Assembly: GCA_027074255.1 (NCBI GenBank)
Contig: JALTDI010000306.1
Coordinates: forward strand, 1 to 5,033
Direction of reading: 5' to 3'
Source: Desulfurellales bacterium
GTDB lineage: Bacteria > Campylobacterota_A > Desulfurellia > Desulfurellales > Hippeaceae
DNA: 5,033 bases
This document shows positions 1 through 5,033 of this stretch, one piece after another; within the stretch, counting starts at the first letter, position 1, and the number at the start of each line of letters is the position of its first letter. Both the position numbers and the translations under genes were made by a program. The notes beneath the pieces were generated by a model that was not told the origin of the DNA, did not search any database, and worked only from the letters and a program-made list of their open reading frames with translations.

Positions 1-755
1 AAAGACTGCATTATTTTTTTGAACGTTCCTTTTCCTCTCCTTGCATCTGTTTGAACCTCGAAGCCCTCAACCGATACCGCAGGCGTAATATTGCCTAATT
101 TGGCCATTCTTTTTGCAGCATCTTTTGTTATCAGCGTTCCGTTTGTGTAAAACAAAAAATATTGATCAGGATGCTGTTCAACTACATCTAAAATATTCTT
201 TCCCTCACTACTGTACATAAAAGGCTCACCGCCCGTTATCACCGTAAAACCCGAGTTCCAATACTTCTTTTTTTCATCTAAGATTCTATTTAAAGTATTG
301 TACGGTATGGTTTCTGCTGAGCGTGAGTCGGAGGAAGCATAGCAGCCCAGACAGTGAAGATTGCACCTTTTAGACGGAGCGATCACCAAAAATGCCGGCG
401 GTGTCCTCCCGTATGTTTTCTTAAATTTCCTGTCTATTTCTTCCTGCGCTTTTGTGGGTATAACCAGATTATTGATCAGCACCTCAATTACAGAGCGAAC
501 CACATTCGGGGATAATAATCCCTCCTTCATTCTTCTATCGGCTATTTCGAACAGATTTAATATGACCCTGACCTTTTCCTTCTGCATCTCAATAGGTCTG
601 TTTTCAGAGTTTTCTTCAACAAGGGACTTGTAAGCCAGTTGATACCCTTTGTTAAGGAGAAAAGATCTCAAAACCTTGTTCTTTGTCACAAGGTGTCCAC
701 CTCCGTATGAGACTATCTTTGTGAGCGTAGTCGAAAAGTCGTTTAGATTCTTCAT
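1..755 (-). CDS. Radical SAM domain protein, N-terminal part (gene runs off the left edge)
   Basis: The minus strand is open from ATG at 755-753 to the window edge, giving 251 residues without a stop. Residues 131-138 read CNLHCLGC, the CX3CX2C motif that binds the [4Fe-4S] cluster and S-adenosylmethionine. TGGEP at 174-178 is the second radical SAM motif, and SVEGFEVQTDARRGKG (228-243) resembles the strand-4 region of SPASM/heme-maturation-like members. About 130 mostly helical, charged residues precede the cluster motif, a longer N-terminal region than in minimal family members. The start is fixed by AAGGAGGTG (770-762) ending 6 bases before the ATG. The C-terminal part, where any auxiliary cluster or SPASM domain would lie, is outside the window, so the substrate cannot be named. 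It is transcribed divergently from the pyrophosphatase genes and has no evident functional link to them. Radical SAM assignment is firm; the subfamily is open. Confidence 0.92.
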   Translation of the reverse strand, partial: MKNLNDFSTTLTKIVSYGGGHLVTKNKVLRSFLLNKGYQLAYKSLVEENSENRPIEMQKEKVRVILNLFEIADRRMKEGLLSPNVVRSVIEVLINNLVIPTKAQEEIDRKFKKTYGRTPPAFLVIAPSKRCNLHCLGCYASSDSRSAETIPYNTLNRILDEKKKYWNSGFTVITGGEPFMYSSEGKNILDVVEQHPDQYFLFYTNGTLITKDAAKRMAKLGNITPAVSVEGFEVQTDARRGKGTFKKIMQS

Positions 756-781
756 TTCGCACACCTCCTTTCTTGTGTATC

Positions 782-795
782 CTTAATTTATTAAG
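782..795. repeat. Short AT-rich palindrome near the radical SAM gene start
   Basis: CTTAAT-TT-ATTAAG is a perfect inverted repeat of 6-base arms with a 2-base spacer, 27 bases before the ATG of the minus-strand gene. An 8-base palindrome, TACTAGTA, follows at 804-811. The position would suit an operator for a dimeric repressor, but in AT-rich DNA such palindromes also arise by chance. Confidence 0.25.
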
Positions 796-988
796 TAATT
801 CCATACTAGTAGAAAGTCAATAAAAAAATAGAGCCGAGGTTTAAAGATTTTTGTATTTTGCTCAAAAAATATGTATTATCATACAAATAGGAAATTGTTG
901 GCTGCTTAGAGGAGAGATTGAACAACAATACACTTGAAATTTAACCCAAATGTTTATATGTTCTGTATGTGTTTTGGAACAAGTAAAT

Positions 989-1012
989 GGCGCCCGAGTT
1001 GTCTGGGCTGCT
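989..1012 (+). other. GC-rich hairpin in the intergenic region
   Basis: GGCGCCCG (989-996) can pair with TGGGC-T-GCT (1004-1012): an 8-base-pair stem with one bulged T and a 7-base loop. It stands out as a GC-rich islet in an AT-rich spacer. No run of T follows directly, so it is not a normal intrinsic terminator. If a promoter upstream is used, it would form in the leader RNA of the operon. Confidence 0.3.
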
Positions 1013-1095
1013 GTTGAATTAATTTCTTAAATTGTTTTGTAGGTTTGATTTGTTGGAAACAGACTTGTTAACCGGATTTATAAAAACAATATTGG

Positions 1096-1124
1096 TTGAA
1101 AAAAGGGTTAAAATTTTATATAAA
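1096..1124 (+). promoter_or_regulatory. Predicted sigma-70/SigA-type promoter of the pyrophosphatase operon
   Basis: TTGAAA at 1096-1101 (5 of 6 to TTGACA) is separated by exactly 17 bases from TATAAA at 1119-1124 (5 of 6 to TATAAT). Transcription would begin near 1131, giving a leader of about 25 bases before the ATG at 1157. This is the best promoter match in the window and is correctly placed for the two-gene operon. Confidence 0.6.
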
Positions 1125-1143
1125 GTTCTACTTAAAATGTGTT

Positions 1144-1149
1144 GGGGGG
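1144..1149 (+). promoter_or_regulatory. Ribosome binding site deciding the start at 1157
   Basis: A run of six G followed by A ends 7 bases before ATG 1157. It is a weaker match than the AGGAGG of the other genes but well spaced. The upstream in-frame GTG at 1139 would lie only about 8 bases from the predicted transcription start with no Shine-Dalgarno sequence, so ATG 1157 is preferred. Confidence 0.5.
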
Positions 1150-1156
1150 ATGTGTG

Positions 1157-2455
1157 ATGAGGGATGTTAAAAATATTTATATAGTCGGAAGGAAAAACCC
1201 TGACGTTGACAGTGTTGCATCAAACATAGGCTATGCTGAGTTAAAGAATTCGGTGGATAAAGATAATAACTATATTTCAACGATTTGCGGCAACATAGAC
1301 CTAAATACGCAGAAGATACTAAGCTATTTCAATGCTCAGCTGCCTAAATATATTTTGGATTTACAGCTGCGTGTTGAAGATGTTATGACAAAAGATGTGA
1401 TACAGATTAGTAAGGATATGCCCATTACAGAGGCTTTTAAGATTATGCTTAAAAACGATTTAAGGGTTATGCCAGTCGTGGATGACAACAATGATTTTTT
1501 CGGTTATTTCGGTATGATAGATATAGCAAGAAAGAGCATTGCCTCGGTTATGCCCGATATATTCAGAAAGATTAAAACAAATATTTCCATGATAGCAAAA
1601 GCTGTCGGCGGAACAATATTGAATGATGCTTCGGGTGAGAATACATTTATAGCAAATGTCATTATGGGCGTTGTCGGCCCTGACGGATTGATGAAAATTA
1701 TTGAAAGAATTGACCCTGAAAATATCGTTATAATACTGGGCAACAGAGAGGATTTGCAGAAAAAAGCCATTGATTTGGGAGTCAGATGCGTTGTGGTTTC
1801 AAACGGATACAATATAAGCGAAGAACTCTCAAATAGAGCAAAAGAAAAAGACGTATCCATAATATTGTCGGATTTCGATGCATTTTCCACTGCGGGTTTG
1901 ATTGAGTGGAGCGCCTCGGTTGAGACCTTGGTGGATAGAAACGGCATGGTGGCAAAACCTAAGGATTTGATTAATGATATAAAAGAAACGGTTTATAGTT
2001 CCAATAATAGGTCTATTATAGTTATTGACAGCGACAAAAAGGTTGTAGGCATCGTTACCAGAACGGATATGATAAAGTATAACAGAAGAAAGGTGATTTT
2101 GATGGATCACTCAAGCAGCGTTAATGCGCCTGAGGGTATATTCCATTGCGATATCCTGGAAATATTAGATCATCATAAATTGGGGAATGTTCAAACGGAG
2201 TATATGACAAGGTATAGAATTGAGCCCTGGGGGGCGACGTCTTCCATTGTTGCTGATGAATTCAAAAAATTCGGCATTAAGCCCTCAAAGCTGACAGCAT
2301 CTCTTTTGGCTGCCGGCATTGTGTTTAATACTAAATTTTTGTCCAAAGATAAAACAACCGATAATGATATTGAATTGCTTAAATGGGTCTGTGATATATG
2401 CGATAGAAAAATTGACGATATAATTAATGAAGTGGATAAAGCTATAAATTCTTAG
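1157..2455 (+). CDS. CBS-DRTGG-CBS family II pyrophosphatase homologue lacking DHHA2, probably inactive
   Basis: The 432-residue protein follows the plan of CBS-domain, Mn-dependent family II inorganic pyrophosphatases: first DHH segment (1-65, GRKNPDVDS at 11-19), CBS1 (about 72-130), DRTGG (about 145-257), CBS2 (about 262-310, TRTD at 301-304), then the rest of DHH (LMDHSS 315-320, LDHHKLG 337-343, EPWGAT 356-361). Compared with the B. subtilis enzyme, D13, D15, D75 and H97 are kept as D16, D18, D317 and H339. Metal ligand H9 is R12, and D149 (in SDS/SDT) is N391 in FNT. The chain stops where DHH ends, so the DHHA2 domain with the substrate-binding Lys and the SRKK motif is missing; clostridial relatives with DRTGG have about 550 residues. 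Only 21 bases separate it from hppA, so the two are cotranscribed. CBS/DRTGG modules of this family bind AMP, ADP, ATP and diadenosine polyphosphates. I infer a cytosolic nucleotide-sensing pseudo-enzyme rather than an active hydrolase. Confidence 0.9.
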   Translation: MRDVKNIYIVGRKNPDVDSVASNIGYAELKNSVDKDNNYISTICGNIDLNTQKILSYFNAQLPKYILDLQLRVEDVMTKDVIQISKDMPITEAFKIMLKNDLRVMPVVDDNNDFFGYFGMIDIARKSIASVMPDIFRKIKTNISMIAKAVGGTILNDASGENTFIANVIMGVVGPDGLMKIIERIDPENIVIILGNREDLQKKAIDLGVRCVVVSNGYNISEELSNRAKEKDVSIILSDFDAFSTAGLIEWSASVETLVDRNGMVAKPKDLINDIKETVYSSNNRSIIVIDSDKKVVGIVTRTDMIKYNRRKVILMDHSSSVNAPEGIFHCDILEILDHHKLGNVQTEYMTRYRIEPWGATSSIVADEFKKFGIKPSKLTASLLAAGIVFNTKFLSKDKTTDNDIELLKWVCDICDRKIDDIINEVDKAINS

Positions 2456-2476
2456 TTTATTTGAGGAGGATTTTTT

Positions 2477-4543
2477 ATGGACAGCACATCAACGATACTC
2501 TATCTAACGTTCGGCGCATCTTTTTTGTCTATTTTATATGCTGTTTTAACGGCATTAAGCGTTTTATCAAAAAGCAACGGCAATGAGAAAATGCAGGAGA
2601 TAGCCAAGGCAATTCAAGAGGGTGCATACGCTTTTTTATCGAGGGAGTATAGGTCTATTGCGGTTGTGGCCGTTATAGTCTTTGCCATTTTGTGGGCATT
2701 GGGTTTAAAAAGCGAACATTTCGGCCTGTTGACGGCTATTGGATATCTCACAGGCGCACTGCTTTCTGGTTTAGCCGGTTTTATCGGAATGGTTATAGCG
2801 GTTAGGACAAATGTTAAAACCGCTGAAATGGCCAAAAACGGCTTGGCAAGAGCGTTAAATCTTGCCTTTAGGGGCGGTTCCGTTACAGGTTTTTTGGTGA
2901 CGGGATTCGGTTTGCTCGCTGTTTCGGGATTTTATTTTATGTCAGTTTATGTGTTTAAGCAGCCGGTTGAGCATACAATCAAGGCATTGATAGGACTTGC
3001 TTTCGGTACGAGTTTAATTAGTGTTTTTGCAAGGCTCGGAGGCGGTATTTATACAAAAGCTGCAGATGTGGGAGCTGATTTGGTCGGTAAGGTTGAAGCG
3101 GGTATTCCCGAAGATGATCCAAGAAACCCTGCGGTTATTGCCGATAACGTTGGTGATAACGTGGGCGACTGTGCCGGTATGGCTGCAGACGTATTCGAAA
3201 CATTCACGGTTACTACTGTTGCGGCAATGGTTTTAGGCCATACGCTCTTTGATAAGCCGGGCAGCGTCGGCGTAGCTGCAATGTTCCCTCTGCTTATAGG
3301 CGCCATCTCTTCTGTTTCAGCAATAGCGGGTGTTTTTTTTGTCAAATTGGGTAAATCGCAGAACATTATGGGTGCATTTTATAAAGGAATGATAGCTACG
3401 GCTATTATAGCTTTGGCTATAATATGGTTTGTCTCCGGTAAATTTTTTGCAAACGGACTTATGGTGAACGGTCTAAGTATAACAAGCAGCGATATATTTT
3501 TGTCAGCTATTATAGGTATGGCTATTACGGCTTTGCTTATGTTTATAACGGAATACTACACATCATATGAATATCCGCCGGTTAAATCCATTTCAAAGGC
3601 TTCCGTAACAGGACATGCTACAAATATAATACAGGGAATGGCCATTATGCTTAAAGCTCCGGCTTTTCCTGCTATTGTTATTGCTCTCGGTATATTTTTT
3701 GCATATAAATTGGCAGGCATATACGGTATCGGAATTGCAGCTGCTTCAATGCTTTCTTTAACGGGAATTATTATATCTATTGATTCATACGGCCCTATAA
3801 CGGATAATGCAGGCGGTATAGCCGAAATGGCTGAGCTTGACGATTCTGTCAGAGCCGTTACAGACCCGCTTGATGCTGTCGGCAACACTACAAAAGCGGT
3901 GACAAAGGGATTTGCTATCGGTTCTGCCGCTTTGGCAGCCCTTGTTTTGTTTGCTGAATATACACGTGCAATCGGAGCGGGGGTTCATTCCTTCGATTTA
4001 AGCAACCCTCTCGTTCTTGTAGGCTTACTGCTGGGCGGTCTGCTGCCGTTTTATTTCGGAGCAATGAGTATGGAGGCTGTCGGTGTAGCCGGCGGTATGA
4101 TGGTTGAAGAGGTGAGAAGGCAATTTAAAACAATTAAGGGCATACTGGAGGGTAAAGCCAAACCCGATTATGCCGCTTGTGTCGATATTGTTACGAGGGA
4201 ATCTCTGAAAAAAATGATTATACCTGGTTTGATTCCGGTCGTTGCACCTATTGTTGTCTATGCTTTGTTCGGGAAAATAGCGTTGGGAGCCCTATCCATA
4301 GGCGCTATTATAACCGGTTTCTTTGTTGCGGTTTCCATGACAAGCGGCGGCGGAGCCTGGGATAATGCAAAAAAATATATTGAAGATGGAAACTTCGGAG
4401 GCAAAGGAAGCGAGGCTCATAAAGCTGCCGTAACGGGAGATACCGTAGGAGATCCTTTGAAGGATACGGCAGGGCCGGCTATTAACCCTATGATAAAAAT
4501 TATTAATATTATAGCTATATTGATAGTTCTGGCCAGTTTTTAG
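2477..4543 (+). CDS. hppA: Membrane-bound proton-translocating pyrophosphatase, K+-independent type
   Basis: This 688-residue integral membrane protein couples hydrolysis of cytosolic PPi to ion pumping across the membrane. It is full length for the bacterial family, with about 16 hydrophobic segments from residue 5 to the C terminus. The catalytic core is intact: DVGADLVGKVE at 197-207, DDPRNPAVIADNVGDNVGD at 213-231, the FETF gate-helix region at 240-243, DNAGGIAEMAE at 443-453, and the C-terminal GDTVGDPLKDTAGPAINP at 654-671. GNTTKAVTKG at 469-478 carries K473 and T476, the pair typical of K+-independent enzymes; K+-dependent ones have Ala at the first site. K+-independent members characterised so far pump H+, so H+ is inferred. 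AGGAGG at 2464-2469 lies 7 bases before the ATG. The gene follows the pyrophosphatase-like gene by 21 bases and has no promoter of its own that I can see, so it is probably expressed from the promoter at 1096-1124. Confidence 0.97.
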   Translation: MDSTSTILYLTFGASFLSILYAVLTALSVLSKSNGNEKMQEIAKAIQEGAYAFLSREYRSIAVVAVIVFAILWALGLKSEHFGLLTAIGYLTGALLSGLAGFIGMVIAVRTNVKTAEMAKNGLARALNLAFRGGSVTGFLVTGFGLLAVSGFYFMSVYVFKQPVEHTIKALIGLAFGTSLISVFARLGGGIYTKAADVGADLVGKVEAGIPEDDPRNPAVIADNVGDNVGDCAGMAADVFETFTVTTVAAMVLGHTLFDKPGSVGVAAMFPLLIGAISSVSAIAGVFFVKLGKSQNIMGAFYKGMIATAIIALAIIWFVSGKFFANGLMVNGLSITSSDIFLSAIIGMAITALLMFITEYYTSYEYPPVKSISKASVTGHATNIIQGMAIMLKAPAFPAIVIALGIFFAYKLAGIYGIGIAAASMLSLTGIIISIDSYGPITDNAGGIAEMAELDDSVRAVTDPLDAVGNTTKAVTKGFAIGSAALAALVLFAEYTRAIGAGVHSFDLSNPLVLVGLLLGGLLPFYFGAMSMEAVGVAGGMMVEEVRRQFKTIKGILEGKAKPDYAACVDIVTRESLKKMIIPGLIPVVAPIVVYALFGKIALGALSIGAIITGFFVAVSMTSGGGAWDNAKKYIEDGNFGGKGSEAHKAAVTGDTVGDPLKDTAGPAINPMIKIINIIAILIVLASF

Positions 4544-4573
4544 AATTAAATTACGGGGTTTTTGTCCCATTAT

Positions 4574-4602
4574 GCCATGCTATGTTTTTTACAGGGTATG
4601 GC
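4574..4602 (+). other. Imperfect hairpin between hppA and purC
   Basis: GCCATGCTATG (4574-4584) can pair with CAGGGTATGGC (4592-4602): 11 positions with two G-U pairs and one A-G mismatch, and a 7-base loop rich in T. The 3' side is followed by five A and then TTTTATTTT, so the U tract is displaced from the stem. It may be a weak terminator, a processing site or an mRNA-stabilising stem. The ribosome binding site of purC lies 14 bases downstream of it. Confidence 0.4.
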
Positions 4603-4626
4603 AAAAATTTTATTTTGGAGTGTGAA

Positions 4627-5033
4627 ATGGTTGAAGAAACAAAATTGTTGTATGAGGGAAAAGCCAAAAAGATGTATGAAACAAACGACCCGAATTTACT
4701 TATAGAGTATTTTAAAGATGATGCTACGGCTTTTAACGGAAAAAAACACGCCGTAATAGATGAAAAGGGTGCAATGAATAAAACAATTACGGTTAAGGTT
4801 TTTGAGTGGATGAACGAATGTGGAATTCCCAATCACTTCGTAGAAGAGAACTCAGGTAGGGAAATAGTTGTAAAAAAGCTAAAGATGATACCCGTAGAGG
4901 TTGTTGTTAGAAATGTTATTGCAGGTTCTTTGGCAAAAAAGCTAGCATTGAAGCAGGGCGAAAAGCTGCCGAGACCCATAATTGAATTTTTTTACAAAAG
5001 CGATGAGCTTGATGACCCTATGATAAATGAAGA
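4627..5033 (+). CDS. purC: Phosphoribosylaminoimidazole-succinocarboxamide (SAICAR) synthetase, N-terminal part
   Basis: PurC joins CAIR and aspartate using ATP to form SAICAR in de novo purine synthesis, in the cytosol. The 135 residues seen begin with the diagnostic LLYEGKAKKMYE (7-18), the nucleotide-binding loop of the family. They continue with FKDDATAFNGKK (29-40), which holds the DDATAFN signature, PVEVVVRNVIAGSL (89-102) and FYKSDELDDPMINE (122-135), part of the active site. The match to the short bacterial form of about 235-240 residues is colinear, so roughly 100 residues lie beyond the right edge. GGAG at 4617-4620, 6 bases before the ATG, supports the start. The gene lies 83 bases after hppA on the same strand. 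A possible own promoter, TTGATA (4520-4525) and TAGAAT (4541-4546), has a poor 15-base spacer, so cotranscription with hppA or weak separate expression are both possible. I see no purine riboswitch in the spacer. Confidence 0.96.
   Translation, partial: MVEETKLLYEGKAKKMYETNDPNLLIEYFKDDATAFNGKKHAVIDEKGAMNKTITVKVFEWMNECGIPNHFVEENSGREIVVKKLKMIPVEVVVRNVIAGSLAKKLALKQGEKLPRPIIEFFYKSDELDDPMINE

Larger units (their letters stand above)
756..1156. other. Divergent intergenic region, no convincing gene
   Basis: This spacer of about 400 bases lies between two divergently transcribed genes. It holds the ribosome binding site of the minus-strand radical SAM gene, the promoter and leader of the plus-strand operon (listed separately), and several small inverted repeats. 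On the minus strand TTGACT (820-815) could be a -35 element, but no good -10 lies 16-18 bases downstream of it. On the plus strand TTGTAT (851-856), 17 bases, TATTAT (874-879) is a weak promoter-like pair that would give a leader of roughly 270 bases. Only tiny ORFs occur; one cysteine-rich 19-codon frame at 958-1017 is discussed as a finding. I see no tRNA, no recognisable riboswitch and no transposon end. Confidence 0.75.

Noticed and set aside
361..633. Open 90-codon plus-strand frame
   Set aside because: It is the complement of the radical SAM gene, whose motifs (CX3CX2C, GGEP) lie on the minus strand over the same bases.
1015..1077. Reading TGA 1015-1017 as selenocysteine to extend the Cys-rich frame to TAA at 1069-1071
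   Set aside because: The DNA just after the TGA is AT-rich with no GC stem that could act as a bacterial SECIS element.
1139..1156. GTG start adding six residues to the pyrophosphatase-like protein
   Set aside because: It has no ribosome binding site and would sit about 8 bases after the predicted transcription start; ATG 1157 has a spaced G-rich site and gives the usual short lead-in to the first DHH motif.
1137..1157. Six-codon upstream frame (MCWGDV) whose TGA overlaps ATG 1157
   Set aside because: The overlap resembles translational coupling, but there is no ribosome binding site for the upstream ATG and the frame arises from the G run itself.
2437..2476. Frameshift or early stop hiding a DHHA2 domain
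   Set aside because: Only 21 bases separate the stop from the hppA ATG, and all downstream sequence is occupied by hppA, so no DHHA2 remnant exists.
3049..3366. Long minus-strand frames opposite hppA and the gene before it
   Set aside because: They are antisense shadows of strongly conserved coding sequence, with no domain motifs of their own.
4588..4616. TTTACA-17-TATTTT as a purC promoter
   Set aside because: Transcription would start near 4622, downstream of the ribosome binding site at 4617-4620, so it could not give a normal purC message.

Overview
The window has the look of an anaerobic, low- to mid-GC bacterium, most likely of Clostridia type. The signs are AT-rich spacers, strong AGGAGG ribosome binding sites, and a membrane pyrophosphatase next to a relative of the CBS-domain family II pyrophosphatases. 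The phylum is an inference; no rRNA or other marker gene is present.

Layout: (1) Positions 1-755, minus strand, hold the N-terminal 251 residues of a radical SAM protein that runs off the left edge. (2) Positions 756-1156 are a divergent spacer with no convincing gene. It holds a few inverted repeats and, at its right end, a good sigma-70/SigA-type promoter (TTGAAA-17-TATAAA). (3) Positions 1157-2455, plus strand, encode a 432-residue protein with the CBS-DRTGG-CBS insertion of Clostridium-type CBS pyrophosphatases. It has no C-terminal DHHA2 domain, and two metal ligands are replaced. (4) After 21 bases comes a complete 688-residue membrane pyrophosphatase (hppA), with the signature of the K+-independent, H+-pumping class. 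(5) An 83-base spacer with an imperfect hairpin leads to purC (SAICAR synthetase), cut by the right edge after 135 residues.

How it fits together: the pyrophosphatase-like protein and HppA are almost certainly one transcription unit. The first gene appears unable to hydrolyse PPi but keeps its nucleotide-sensing regulatory module. The most interesting reading is therefore that it is a regulatory pseudo-enzyme tied to PPi-driven ion pumping. This is inference from the sequence and the gene order. purC may be cotranscribed or separately expressed; the sequence does not settle it.
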